The position numbers and the translations under genes are program-made. A stretch of 64,000 nucleotides of DNA, taken from contig DATIKU010000058.1 of assembly GCA_035477215.1 (NCBI GenBank), positions 124,001 to 188,000 of the forward strand, given 5' to 3'. The stretch comes from Spirochaetota bacterium (GTDB lineage Bacteria; Spirochaetota; UBA4802; UBA5368). The notes beneath the pieces were generated by a model. It was not told the DNA's origin, did no database searches, and saw nothing but the letters and a program-made list of their open reading frames with translations. This document shows, one piece after another, positions 18,642 to 27,541 of this stretch. The first letter of the stretch is position 1; every line of letters begins with the position of its first letter.

Positions 18642-19604
18642 ATGCACCCTAAGACTCTACTTGCGCTGGCCACCGTTATGGCCGTTCTGTCGCTGGTGGC
18701 GATTCAGTATAATTTTTTTATAGATACCGGCAATAATCCATTCACACAAACGGGCATCGTCAACACGTCGTCCTATTATCCCGATGGTCCCGTCTGGAAA
18801 AACAAGGCTCTCTATTATTCTGAATATTCAAAAGACCGTGTTATGGTCAGGGACGGCAGAGGAAATATCGAACTCTGGAATGAAACCGGCTGCGGCCCGC
18901 GATCTATCGCCTTTTTCTCCGATAACCTTATCATCGCATGCCGCGATGCCGATTCTCTGGTCGAGATTACCACCGCGGGCAGGGTTGTACGCAGGATAAC
19001 AGCAGACCGGAGTGGCCACCCGTTGGAAGGACCGATCGATTTTGCGACTGACACACATGGTGGACTTTATTTTGCCACAGCCGGACCCGAAAATTCAGGG
19101 AGGATGTACGCGGGACGAATTTACTACATGGCCGCGGATGGAGTCATCAATACGACGGGTATTTCAATCCAGCGCTCCGGCGGTATGGTAATCATACCGG
19201 AAAAGAAAATCATTCTTGTGAGCGAGAAAACCGAAAACCGTGTTATTCAATTCGATCTGGTTCAACCCGGAGTTCTCTCCAACAGGCGTGAATTTATCCG
19301 TTTGTCTGATATCACCGCCGCTCCCGACGGCATGGACACGAATGCCGGACCGGATGGCCTTGCCGTCGATTCGGCCGGCAATATCTTCGTATGCCACCCT
19401 GGAGCGTCACGCATATTGGTGCTTGACCAGTCCGGAGTCCTTCTTCAAGTTATAAAGACGCCCCTGCCATATGTGACCGGAATCGCATTCGGACGGTTTG
19501 ACAATGTAATCTACATAACAGCGGTTTCCAGCCTGTCTGACCCGCCCTTCTCCGGGGTCGTTTTTGAGTATACCAGAAAACGAACCCGCCAGACTGCACG
19601 CTGA
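18642..19604 (+). CDS. Membrane-anchored beta-propeller protein (SMP-30/NHL-like)
   Basis: 320 residues with an N-terminal signal anchor (TLLALATVMAVLSLVAIQYNFF) followed by a six-bladed propeller of the SMP-30/gluconolactonase or strictosidine-synthase type. Repeated blade signatures are visible: GPIDFATDTHGGLYFAT, GPDGLAVDSAGNIFVCH and VTGIAFGRFDNVIYITA. Relatives hydrolyse lactones or are merely binding proteins. The frame is open from 18555 but the hydrophobic anchor starts at the ATG at 18642, with GAGG 11 bases ahead. It converges on the 7TMR-DISM sensor with a 19-base gap. The substrate is unknown. Confidence 0.75.
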   Translation: MHPKTLLALATVMAVLSLVAIQYNFFIDTGNNPFTQTGIVNTSSYYPDGPVWKNKALYYSEYSKDRVMVRDGRGNIELWNETGCGPRSIAFFSDNLIIACRDADSLVEITTAGRVVRRITADRSGHPLEGPIDFATDTHGGLYFATAGPENSGRMYAGRIYYMAADGVINTTGISIQRSGGMVIIPEKKIILVSEKTENRVIQFDLVQPGVLSNRREFIRLSDITAAPDGMDTNAGPDGLAVDSAGNIFVCHPGASRILVLDQSGVLLQVIKTPLPYVTGIAFGRFDNVIYITAVSSLSDPPFSGVVFEYTRKRTRQTAR

Positions 19605-19623
19605 TCCGCAGTGTTTGAAATTA

Positions 19624-21891
19624 TTATCCCGTCTGTACGCCACCGAAACGTTTTACGAGAAGCACCTGGTTTCCCTTGTTGTTATAAGTGACCTGGTCGA
19701 ATATATTCATCGCTATCGTGATACCACGCCCATGAGCCAGCATTTCTGAATCGACTTTACACTTAATGTTTTCAATCATCTTCGCGTGGTCGAATCCCCC
19801 GCCCGCGTCGGTGATCTTGTATGCCACACGTTCGGGATTTAGGGAAAACTCGATACCGACTTTACGCCCGAGGTACGCGGGATCATTCTGCCTGGCTGAG
19901 ATAAATTCCATGTAATTATCACTCATAGTTTCGATCGATTTTTCCTCGAAACCGATTTCCAGGTTTCCGTGTTCGATGGCGTTTATAATCATTTCCCGCA
20001 ACCCTATCCGGAGCAGGCTGACCTGTTGCGGTTTCATATACTTGGCAACGTTACGTACAAGCCTGTGACTGATTTCCTCGGCTGTTATCAGGTAGTTGCC
20101 TATGGAGAAATTCTGCCTCTCCGAAATAAAATATTCCATCAGAGAGTCCTCGCTCACGCCTGTCGCGCGACCCAGAATCTCGTTTTTACCTTCGATAGTA
20201 ATAAACTCGAGTCGAACGTTGAACTCTCTGGGTTCGGCGGCGAAGGAGGACTTCAACTTCATTTTAAGATTAAAGGGCGACCTTGTTTCTATGAATTCCT
20301 CTAGTTTTTTTTCCACCAGTCGTATCAGGACGCTTTTTTCCTGTGGGTCCTCGAAGACGATATCCTGGAATTTAAGGGTCCCCATGTCGTCGGCATGGAT
20401 GCCGATCTGCTTCATGAACGCCCTGTTTGCGGTCGTAAACGACCAGTCATCGCCTAATGAGAAAATACCTTCGTTGGTACCCTCAACCAAAAGGCGGTAT
20501 TTCTCCTCGGAAACACTGATGGTTTTATTCGCCGAGTCGAGTTCGGAAAGTTTGCGCTCGAGATCCGTATTCAGGATTTCGATCCTTTTATGCAGAAAAA
20601 TGAAACGATTGGCGAGAATGAGTGCGGTGCCGATGACGAAGAAAAAAAATCCATACCGGGTAAGCACCAAATCCAGGGAAAGAAAAACCGCGTCGATGAT
20701 ATCGAAAACGGTGGTAGTGAACAGTAAGGCCACCCCGATTACGAGATTGCCGACGACCGAGCCGGTTATGGTTTTTTTTATTGATTGCCGGTATGTTTCA
20801 GGACGCGACGAGCGCGTGGACTCCCTGTGTCTTTCGCGTACCCGCATAATGAAGCTGTATCCGATTGTGAAAAACGCGTAATAGAAAACGGGCAGAAGAG
20901 CCGTCGCCTGCCACAAGCGCAACACGTCAAAGGCGAAAGGAAGCGGAGCGAATGGCACGAGGAGTATAAGCACCGCGCAAAAAACACCGTATACCATAGT
21001 TACGATACTGATTTTTTCCCTGATGATCAGCTCTAAAAAGCAGCCGGCAAGGGGAATAAGCATGAATAAGCTTATCAGCTCAAGACGGAAAACCAGACCG
21101 GTATCTAAAATAAACTTATAGACCGTATGAGTCCTTAAAAACAGATAAATGAACAGCACGACCGCGAAAAGACCGAAACATAGATTATACCGTTCAACCT
21201 TCCTGTTTAAATACAGGAAGATATGATACAGCCCGAAAAACAGGTAAAGAAAAATAAACGCAAGCGGTATCGATTCCGAGTTAAAATCTACAATATTTCG
21301 GTACTCGTCGATGAAATAGGGGCTGCTCTGATAGAGACCGGTATCGTTGAAAGTCGGATTTCCGATTATGCGGAAAGCAAGGATGTTTTCGCCCGGACGA
21401 AAAACGCGCGGATCTACGGGGAAAAAAACGTCCCTCATGCCGCGCCAGGTGCTGATACCGCCATCCGGCCTCAGATGTAACTCCCGGTTGACGAGCCTTC
21501 CGTTGACGAAAATCTCCCAGTTGCCTCCGATACTTGCCAGATGAATACCAGGGACCTTACCGCTTTCGACCATCTTTTTATCCGCAATGAACCGGGTCAC
21601 AAACGTATATGTTTTGTCCTGGAAATGCCGCAGGGAGAAAAAACTCCGCTCAACATCGCCGTCCAGCTTCAATTCCCGGACCCTGACTGCGCGTTCTCCC
21701 CGTTCACCCGGCGGAATCGCCACCCAGCCGGGCTCCGCCTCTTGCGGCAGGGCGTGCAGCCATTCCGCCGAGAATCCTTCACGAACATACAGTGTCTCTT
21801 TTGTTAAATCAACCGGGGCAGCCAGTCCGACCGAACCCACGAAAAAAGAAAACAATCCGGTCAGCATCGTGAACATTGCAAACGATTTCAT
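19624..21891 (-). CDS. 7TMR-DISM sensor with PAS domain and RsbW-type ATPase
   Basis: Signal-transduction protein of 755 residues: signal peptide (TMLTGLFSFFVGSVGLAAP), an extracellular 7TMR-DISM beta-sandwich domain (about 50-190), seven membrane segments (about 200-405), a coiled coil, a PAS domain (KYRLLVEGTNEGIFSLGDDW, about 480-600) and a C-terminal ATPase. The ATPase shows GLREMIINAIEHGN (N-box), DAGGGFDHAKM (G1) and HGRGITIAMNIFDQVTYNNKG. This is the anti-sigma-factor (RsbW/SpoIIAB) kinase type; I see no phosphoacceptor-histidine domain. It may therefore phosphorylate an anti-sigma antagonist, or act as a partner-switch protein. Start: ATG at 21889-21891 with AGAAG upstream and the signal peptide directly after. 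No STAS or PP2C partner gene is adjacent. Confidence 0.85.
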   Translation of the reverse strand: MKSFAMFTMLTGLFSFFVGSVGLAAPVDLTKETLYVREGFSAEWLHALPQEAEPGWVAIPPGERGERAVRVRELKLDGDVERSFFSLRHFQDKTYTFVTRFIADKKMVESGKVPGIHLASIGGNWEIFVNGRLVNRELHLRPDGGISTWRGMRDVFFPVDPRVFRPGENILAFRIIGNPTFNDTGLYQSSPYFIDEYRNIVDFNSESIPLAFIFLYLFFGLYHIFLYLNRKVERYNLCFGLFAVVLFIYLFLRTHTVYKFILDTGLVFRLELISLFMLIPLAGCFLELIIREKISIVTMVYGVFCAVLILLVPFAPLPFAFDVLRLWQATALLPVFYYAFFTIGYSFIMRVRERHRESTRSSRPETYRQSIKKTITGSVVGNLVIGVALLFTTTVFDIIDAVFLSLDLVLTRYGFFFFVIGTALILANRFIFLHKRIEILNTDLERKLSELDSANKTISVSEEKYRLLVEGTNEGIFSLGDDWSFTTANRAFMKQIGIHADDMGTLKFQDIVFEDPQEKSVLIRLVEKKLEEFIETRSPFNLKMKLKSSFAAEPREFNVRLEFITIEGKNEILGRATGVSEDSLMEYFISERQNFSIGNYLITAEEISHRLVRNVAKYMKPQQVSLLRIGLREMIINAIEHGNLEIGFEEKSIETMSDNYMEFISARQNDPAYLGRKVGIEFSLNPERVAYKITDAGGGFDHAKMIENIKCKVDSEMLAHGRGITIAMNIFDQVTYNNKGNQVLLVKRFGGVQTG

Positions 21892-22047
21892 ATCTATCTT
21901 CTGTCGAGTGATTGTTATATTTTTGAACGAAAGACACACATTATTTTTGAGAAGCTATATCAAATCGAATGCGAAAGTCAAATACAATTCATTCAAAGGA
22001 ATCAAGGCCGTACCGGTAAACGATGTGAATTAAAAGGCCCGGTAAAC

Positions 22048-22494
22048 TTACAGTTTGACCAGCTCGATATACAGCGAGCCGAGCTCGTTTTCGGTATCCA
22101 GATACGCCGTCCCTATCCCATCGGGATGAGCCGTTTTTTGCACGACTTTACCGCCCCTGTCGGTCCAATCCTTCACTTCCTTGTTGAGATCGTCGACATA
22201 GATGCCGAGGTGGTGTATGCCGGGGCCGTGCCTGTCGAGAAACTCCTTCACGATATGCTCGCCCTGCACTATCTGCATGAGTTCAAGATCGATATTGCCA
22301 ACACGCGCCAGGCCGATTTTAGTGATAAAATTTACTTCTTTCCCGCGGAGGTGTGCCTTCGCCTCCGGCATCTGGAAAGTGATAAATTTGATCCCGAAAC
22401 ATTCTTCCATGAATTTGGCGGCCTTTTCAACATCATGAACGACCACCCCCACCTGATTTACCTGAGGAATATTGCACATAACACTTTCCGACAT
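22048..22494 (-). CDS. VOC-family protein (methylmalonyl-CoA epimerase/glyoxalase-like)
   Basis: Single vicinal-oxygen-chelate protein of 148 residues with paired beta-alpha-beta-beta-beta modules. QVNQVGVVVHDVEKAAKFM begins module one and GPGIHHLGIYVDDLNKEV module two, with metal-ligand candidates His (IHHLG) and Glu (IDLELMQ, LYIELVK). This resembles methylmalonyl-CoA epimerase and many uncharacterised glyoxalase-like enzymes. GGAGG lies 5 bases before the ATG at 22492-22494. It is 69 bases downstream of the SDR gene, with a small hairpin between, and is probably co-transcribed from the operator-bearing promoter at 23494-23532. The exact substrate is not clear. Confidence 0.82.
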   Translation of the reverse strand: MSESVMCNIPQVNQVGVVVHDVEKAAKFMEECFGIKFITFQMPEAKAHLRGKEVNFITKIGLARVGNIDLELMQIVQGEHIVKEFLDRHGPGIHHLGIYVDDLNKEVKDWTDRGGKVVQKTAHPDGIGTAYLDTENELGSLYIELVKL

Positions 22495-22532
22495 ACCCGC
22501 CTCCTTCAGATGTTTGATTTATCAAAATGAAG

Positions 22533-22553
22533 AATCGTCGCATTACGACGATT
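22533..22553. terminator. Small hairpin between the SDR and VOC genes
   Basis: Perfect 8-bp stem AATCGTCG / CGACGATT with a five-base loop. No T-tract follows on the minus strand, so it more likely trims or stabilises the mRNA, or lowers read-through, than fully terminates. Confidence 0.4.
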
Positions 22554-22563
22554 TAAGCTATGA

Positions 22564-23397
22564 TCACAGCTCCATAAGCTGACCGCCGCAGAGATTGACC
22601 GCCTGTCCGGTGATATAACGCGATTCGTCGGAGGCCAGAAACGCGACGAGTTTTGCAGCGTCTTCGATTTCGCCAATAAAACCGAGCGGAATCTCCCTCG
22701 CCATTTCCTCTTTGCGCTCCTCGAACGTATTGCCGTAAAACTGCGATTCAAGCTCGAGCTGCCATTTCAACAGATCCGTATAGACTTGCCCCGGACAAAT
22801 GGCGTTTACGCGGATTCCAAGCCCGCCCATCTCTTTCGCCATCACTTTTGTGAACATTATCACCCCGGCCTTCGCGCAGGCATATGCGCCGTTGAAAAGG
22901 GGCGGGAATTTCCCTGCGCGTGAGGCGGTGTTTACGATGGCCCCTGGTCTTCCGGTCATCAGCGGCAGGACCGCTTTGGTGACCCTGTAAGTTCCGTTCA
23001 GGTTGACATCTATCGTTTTAAGCCACTGCGTTTCGTCGTAATTGTTAAGTGTATTGGGCACGCCGAATGCCGCACCGGCGTTGTTGCACAGTATATCGAC
23101 GTGAGCGAACTCCTTTTTTATCGAGTCGATCATGGCGTTTACCGATTCGGTGCCGCAGACGTCGACGGGAACCGCAAGAGTTTTAACGGAGTATTCTTTT
23201 GTCAGCTCCTCGCATATGTCCTTCATTTCATCGGCGGGAGCGGTTTTAACGGCGCTGTCCTTATCCTGAGTGCCGAGATCGGCGATGATGATATGTGCGC
23301 CGCACGACGCCATCTTTCGGGCTATGGCATATCCCATACCGGTGCGCTTACCGGCACCGGTAATGAGGGCCGTCTTACCTTTCAGATCCTTATACAT
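22564..23397 (-). CDS. Short-chain dehydrogenase/reductase
   Basis: Classical NAD(P)-dependent SDR of 277 residues. Cofactor motif TALITGAGKRTGMGYAIA, LCNNAGAAFG, the catalytic serine region IVNTASRAGK, and YACAKAGV with the catalytic Tyr and Lys; GLGIRVNAICPGQVYTDL follows. C-terminal SRYITGQAVNLCGGQ is typical of 3-oxoacyl-reductase or diacetyl-reductase-like members. The frame is open from 23415, but the ATG at 23395-23397 has GGAGG 11 bases ahead and begins at the usual MYKDLKGK position. It is first in an SDR-VOC pair. The promoter region carries the same tandem inverted repeats as the dsrAB promoter. The substrate cannot be read from sequence. Confidence 0.9.
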   Translation of the reverse strand: MYKDLKGKTALITGAGKRTGMGYAIARKMASCGAHIIIADLGTQDKDSAVKTAPADEMKDICEELTKEYSVKTLAVPVDVCGTESVNAMIDSIKKEFAHVDILCNNAGAAFGVPNTLNNYDETQWLKTIDVNLNGTYRVTKAVLPLMTGRPGAIVNTASRAGKFPPLFNGAYACAKAGVIMFTKVMAKEMGGLGIRVNAICPGQVYTDLLKWQLELESQFYGNTFEERKEEMAREIPLGFIGEIEDAAKLVAFLASDESRYITGQAVNLCGGQLMEL

Positions 23398-23493
23398 GGT
23401 GAATAATACCTCCATCCTGTTTTAAATGAGATGTTACCATGCCGTACAAACGCCTCAATTACCGGGTGCTTTCTCTATGCTTCAACTTCAAGA

Positions 23494-23532
23494 ATGAATA
23501 TGGTTCATATTATTAACCATGTTCATTGTCAA
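23494..23532 (-). promoter_or_regulatory. Promoter with tandem ATGAA-N5-TTCAT operators, SDR-VOC pair
   Basis: Minus-strand TTGACA (23532-23527), 17-base spacer and TATGAA (23509-23504). Two 15-base elements 18 bp apart overlap the spacer and -10: 23494-23508 (perfect ATGAA-N5-TTCAT, identical to 56513-56527) and 23512-23526 (one half imperfect). The overlap suggests a repressor; no binding protein is known. Confidence 0.6.
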
Positions 23533-23645
23533 TATCTATTTGTTGCTTCGATGTGATCATCAAATACAGGGAGACCATTAACTTGAAATAAGGATGGTAT
23601 CGCGACTGGAATTACAGGAAGATTCGTGTTGTATTCGGGCAGGCT

Positions 23646-24614
23646 TTACATGCACACAACCCGGTTGCGACCCTCTTCCTTCGCACGGTACAATGCTGTA
23701 TCGGCCTTTTTCTTAAGGGAATCGATATCGACCGCACTCTCGGGGAATGACGCCAGCCCCTGGCTGATGGTAACCCTTTTTATTGCTCCGTCAAATCTCG
23801 CGAGCGTATCGAGACGCTCGACATCGGTCCGTATCGCATCACACACCGCGAGAGCGCTCTCCTTTCCGGCGCCAGGCAGCAGGAACGTAAATTCATCACC
23901 CCCGTAGCGCGCGATTATGTTTTTATCGCGCAGGCGGCGCTTGAACACCTCGACCACATCGCGAATTACCCCGTCGCCCGTTTCGTGACCGTAAAGCTCA
24001 TTGATCTGCCTGAAGTAATCGAGGTCGACCATCACCAGCACGAGCGGCTCGCCGTTTTTTCTGGATTCTTCAACGTATTGGTGCAGCGAATCGTCGAGAA
24101 ACCGTCTGTTATAGACCCCCGTCATCTCATCCGTTATCGCCCTTTTACGGGCTTTGTCTCCCCACTGCACCATATCGAAAAGGAAATCACCGGTGTTTCT
24201 CAGCCTTTGGGTCGTTATGTTCAGCATCCGGTACATTATCTTCTGGGCCGTTTCCGGATGGTCTTCAATTATCTTGAATATGGAACGCTGATGGAGTCTG
24301 AAGAGAACGCTGTCCTCACGCGCGGTGCAGGTTGCCGAGCGTGGAGCCTCTTCGAAAATGCACATTTCCCCGAAAAAGTCCCCGCTTTTGAACACCGCGA
24401 TTTCCCTGCTTTTGCCGTCGGGAAGAGAAATTGATGTCGCCACACTTCCATCCCTCACGATATACAGTTCTTTTCCCTCATCACCCTGCCGGAAAAGCAC
24501 GCTCTCCCCCACGACTTTAACCTCCTCGAGATAATCATGGACTTCGCGTATCTCACCCTCTTTCAGCAGAGAGAATATTTCTATTGAATTTAAAAAACCA
24601 TATATAGAACTCAT
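23646..24614 (-). CDS. Cyclic-nucleotide-binding diguanylate cyclase
   Basis: Cytoplasmic protein of 322 residues: an N-terminal cNMP-binding domain (about 15-135; FGEMCIFEEAPRSATCTA is the phosphate-binding cassette) and a C-terminal GGDEF domain (about 160-320). The active site is RYGGDEF, with DEMTGVYNRRFLD and DYFRQINELYGHETGD typical of active cyclases. An autoinhibitory I-site (RxxD) is not clear in the usual place just before GGDEF. It likely makes c-di-GMP in response to a cyclic nucleotide. It lies 30 bases downstream of a paralogue with the same domain order, probably in one operon. Confidence 0.9.
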   Translation of the reverse strand: MSSIYGFLNSIEIFSLLKEGEIREVHDYLEEVKVVGESVLFRQGDEGKELYIVRDGSVATSISLPDGKSREIAVFKSGDFFGEMCIFEEAPRSATCTAREDSVLFRLHQRSIFKIIEDHPETAQKIMYRMLNITTQRLRNTGDFLFDMVQWGDKARKRAITDEMTGVYNRRFLDDSLHQYVEESRKNGEPLVLVMVDLDYFRQINELYGHETGDGVIRDVVEVFKRRLRDKNIIARYGGDEFTFLLPGAGKESALAVCDAIRTDVERLDTLARFDGAIKRVTISQGLASFPESAVDIDSLKKKADTALYRAKEEGRNRVVCM

Positions 24615-24644
24615 TGTGCTTATATTCTCCAGTCAGTCCGCGGT

Positions 24645-25598
24645 TCAGGTCGTCCTTGTGGCGTTTCCGCCTGAATTTCGCGCCTCCAGCATTTTTTCGA
24701 ACGCGGTACGCACTGAATCAGCGCACCCGCAATGATCGGGACACAGGGCGATTCCTACACTGGCGGTCATTCTGAAATCCGCATCGCCCGTTACGCCTGC
24801 CGCATCGACCGACCTGAAGGCTTCGTGCAGTCTCCCGGCCAATTCCACCGCAATCCCGGCATCCGGGAGAACGCAAAGAAACTCGTCGCCACGATATCGG
24901 ATACCGATATTTTTAAAGCCGATGGCTCCGCTGAATGCCTGCGCAAGCATTTTCAATACCCTGTCGCCCGCCCCGTGTCCGTAGTTGTCGTTGATCTCCT
25001 TGAAATTGTCCGGCTTAATAACGATAACCGTAAACGCTCCTTCTCCACGATTCAACATGGGCATGACCTCTTCATCGAGGTATGACCTGTTGTAGAGTCC
25101 CGTAAGCTTGTCGTAATGTATCTGCTTCCTGAGATCCTCGACCCATCTTGTCTTCTCCGAGATGAGGCTGTTTGTGTAGCGTATCCTTCCCGCAACAGTG
25201 GCAAGGAACCGGTGCAGGATACGCGCGGCCATCTCGCCGTGACGTAAGAGCAACTCGCTGAACCTGGTTCCCGCCGATGGAAAACGCAGTATGACCGAGT
25301 CCTTCTCGGCAATCGCGGTTGCTGTCCTCTGACTATTCTCGAAAAGATCAAATTCGCCGAACGTTTCGCCCTCAATAAACGTGGCTATACATGTGGACTC
25401 GCCTTCGGCATCCCTGTTTATCGATATCTCACCCGATTGCACGACAAACAACGCATCCGCAGAGTCGGATTCCCGGAATACAACGCTGCCTGCCGCAAGG
25501 TTTGCGTATTCGCTGTATCGCGCGATGACGCCGAGTTCGCTCTCCTTTAATTTTGAAAAGAGGCTCACGTTCTTCAGCATTTCGAGCCGGTCATCCAT
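24645..25598 (-). CDS. Cyclic-nucleotide-binding GGDEF protein with RGDEF active site
   Basis: Paralogue of the downstream gene with the same order: cNMP-binding domain (about 10-130; [18 protein letters not shown] cassette) and GGDEF domain (about 165-310). Active-site motif reads RYRGDEF, so the first glycine is Arg. [15 protein letters not shown] and [16 protein letters not shown] are intact. Variation at that first position is tolerated in some cyclases, so activity is uncertain rather than excluded. A G-rich run with GGTGG precedes the ATG at 25596-25598. The pair may form a homo- or heterodimeric cyclase tied to cAMP or cGMP. Confidence 0.87.
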   Translation of the reverse strand: MDDRLEMLKNVSLFSKLKESELGVIARYSEYANLAAGSVVFRESDSADALFVVQSGEISINRDAEGESTCIATFIEGETFGEFDLFENSQRTATAIAEKDSVILRFPSAGTRFSELLLRHGEMAARILHRFLATVAGRIRYTNSLISEKTRWVEDLRKQIHYDKLTGLYNRSYLDEEVMPMLNRGEGAFTVIVIKPDNFKEINDNYGHGAGDRVLKMLAQAFSGAIGFKNIGIRYRGDEFLCVLPDAGIAVELAGRLHEAFRSVDAAGVTGDADFRMTASVGIALCPDHCGCADSVRTAFEKMLEARNSGGNATRTT

Positions 25599-25625
25599 GC
25601 TAACGCCACCCCCCCCAGTGTCAGT

Positions 25626-26828
25626 TTACCGGCGGAATTCGCCGTTCTCATAAATGCAAAGTGCTTTCCCGTTTTGAAGCGTGGCATTTATCCGTTTCTT
25701 TTCCGTATTCACCAGGTCCCAGTGGAGGGCCGATTGGTTGAACCCGAGGGACTTCCTGTTTGCCGCGGTCAGTTTCGAGGGGTTGCCGGCATACGCATTG
25801 GTGTATGAGCCACCCAGAGCAATGTGGCAATTGCCGTAACTCCCCCCGTAATTCTCGTCGAAAAGAGTATCGGCCATAAACCTGTCTATTTTAGAGAAGC
25901 GCTTGTCGGTAAGCGAAAATTCCCCTATCCTCGCAGCGCCGGGGTCCATCGCCAGTGTCTCTCTGAGGAACGCCTGCCCCCTTCCCGCCGTCGCTTTGAC
26001 GACCCTGCCGTTTTCAAAAAGAAGGCGCACCCTTTCGACATAGTTGCCGTTTCGGAATGACGGCTGGTCCGCAAAATACTCTCCGCGCGCGCCACGCCAG
26101 TCGGGCGATGTAAAAATCTCAAATGAGGGAATGTTCCTTCCGCTGACTCCTATAAAAAGTCGCCGTTCTCCCATCCGAAGCGTCAGATCCATCGATTTGC
26201 TTTCTATCCGGATTTTTTCGATTTTCAATGAATTTAGCCATTTCTTCACTTCGCCGGCGGACCTGAAAACCTGCTCCCAGCGCGCTACCGGATTCCGTTC
26301 GTTCAGCATACATGCCTTGATAACCTGATCGGTATACTGTTTTATGCCAAGGCCGGCCTGTGAAGCGAGCGCTTCGGTCGGATACGTGCACAACGTCCAG
26401 CCGAACAAGCCTTTGTCTTCCCGCCTGTTCAATATCTCCCTCATGGTTTTTCGCGTTACGGCGGCTTCGTTCATCGCCTTGGGGTCGATCCCCTGCAGAT
26501 GGGTGAGCGACGAGGGGGCGTGGAGGTAAATACTGCCGGAAAGACTGCCATACAGCTCCCTTTCACCGGATGGTATGTACTTTCTCTGTTTGCGGTCGGA
26601 ATACCTGAAAAAGTTCCGCTCCACAAGTGGAGACGGCATTGCTCGCAGCACCACGTTTATGTGTCGCTCTATAAGTGATCGATGCAGAACCTGGGCAAGT
26701 GGTAGCGATTCAAGGTCGAAGTTTACAAGTACTTCTTCATAGTGTCCGAGCGGTTTACGGCGCCCGATTGAAAGACCCCACAGCAGAACTTCGGCGTATC
26801 TCTCGAGCTGAGCACCTGATAACGTCAT
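25626..26828 (-). CDS. Metalloaminopeptidase, M29 family
   Basis: Cytoplasmic aminopeptidase of 400 residues, of the AmpS/PepS type, removing N-terminal residues from peptides. Family signatures include GVSGRNIPSFEIFTSPDW, ARIGEFSLTDKRFSK, YGNCHIALGGSY and SALHWDLVN, which carry the glutamate, histidine and aspartate metal ligands. Length is standard. GCGGA precedes the ATG at 26826-26828. It ends 27 bases before the upstream cNMP-GGDEF gene start, so may be the first gene of that transcript. Metal (Co, Zn or Mn) and specificity are not evident from sequence. Confidence 0.88.
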   Translation of the reverse strand: MTLSGAQLERYAEVLLWGLSIGRRKPLGHYEEVLVNFDLESLPLAQVLHRSLIERHINVVLRAMPSPLVERNFFRYSDRKQRKYIPSGERELYGSLSGSIYLHAPSSLTHLQGIDPKAMNEAAVTRKTMREILNRREDKGLFGWTLCTYPTEALASQAGLGIKQYTDQVIKACMLNERNPVARWEQVFRSAGEVKKWLNSLKIEKIRIESKSMDLTLRMGERRLFIGVSGRNIPSFEIFTSPDWRGARGEYFADQPSFRNGNYVERVRLLFENGRVVKATAGRGQAFLRETLAMDPGAARIGEFSLTDKRFSKIDRFMADTLFDENYGGSYGNCHIALGGSYTNAYAGNPSKLTAANRKSLGFNQSALHWDLVNTEKKRINATLQNGKALCIYENGEFRR

Positions 26829-27069
26829 TGTTTTCCGCCCTTTATATGACTATGAAAATAACTTCGCATGTAAACTATTTGAATACCATTTTAAAATCAA
26901 TCAAAATAACGGATCCGTCTTTCTTTGAAACCTGAAACCGCGTAAGAAGCGCAACAACATAAAACAGTACACTCAATGATGCCTTGCTGATGCTGAAAAA
27001 TAATCGTTGCTTTTCGCGGCTCTTTCTACGATACAACTCGGTATTAAGATTCAAATTGGTGTCGGCAAT

Positions 27070-27372
27070 ATGATCGGATATAAATCATCCTCTCTTAGTC
27101 GCCATTCCGTGGGAATCTCCTTCACTTTTCTCTATGTCCTTGCGCTTGTATTCGGCGGATTACATCACCACCACAACGTGAGTCACTACGACGATTGCCC
27201 GGTCTGCCATTTCACCACCGAAAGCAAGAGCATACTCGATTTACCGCCCGAACAACGATCCTGGATTCTCATTCTTTATAAATATATTCCGCCGGTGACC
27301 CATCCGGCGATCTCCCTGTTCGAACTCCGCGGTTACTGCTTCCCCAACGCCCCTCCGCACCGCTTTTCCTGA
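27070..27372 (+). CDS. Small secreted His/Cys-rich protein of the metal uptake cluster
   Basis: A 100-residue protein with one hydrophobic segment (GISFTFLYVLALVFGG) directly followed by HHHHNVSHYDDCPVCHF, a compact set of histidines and a CxxC pair that should bind metal. The C-terminal part has no recognised domain. The frame is open from 27007, but the ATG at 27070 starts a normal export signal. It is the first gene before an outer-membrane protein, binding protein and permease of a probable zinc system. Similar short CPVCH-type proteins accompany metal-efflux and uptake genes. A periplasmic metal chaperone or sensor role is inferred. Confidence 0.65.
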   Translation: MIGYKSSSLSRHSVGISFTFLYVLALVFGGLHHHHNVSHYDDCPVCHFTTESKSILDLPPEQRSWILILYKYIPPVTHPAISLFELRGYCFPNAPPHRFS

Positions 27373-27433
27373 TACGCGTTATTACATCGCGACATGCACC
27401 GAAATTCACGGCCATGTGTCTTGAAACGAAACC

Positions 27434-27521
27434 GGACTTGTTTCATAACTTGGGAAGTGCGCTGTTTCCCCCCGCCTGCGGCGGTGAGAATGCGATCTTC
27501 CCCGAGTTTTGCAACAACTCT
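27434..27521 (+). repeat. Intergenic palindromic repeat, long copy (family of five)
   Basis: An 88-bp imperfect palindrome (starts GGACTTGTTTCATAAC, GC-rich centre CCCCGCC..GGCGG, ends TTTTGCAACAACTCT). It aligns over its whole length with the copy at 58038-58123. It ends 20 bases ahead of the porin gene, so lies in its 5' leader. Confidence 0.7.
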
Positions 27522-27541
27522 GCCGTATCCAGGAGGAGTCT

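Noticed and set aside
22202-22438. Plus-strand frame opposite the VOC gene
   Set aside because: Shadow of a well-supported gene; same for most plus-strand frames between 5300 and 8400.
26940-27000. Possible further copy of the palindromic repeat (GCGCAACAACA near 26955)
   Set aside because: Only about 10 bases match and the flanks do not align with the other copies.
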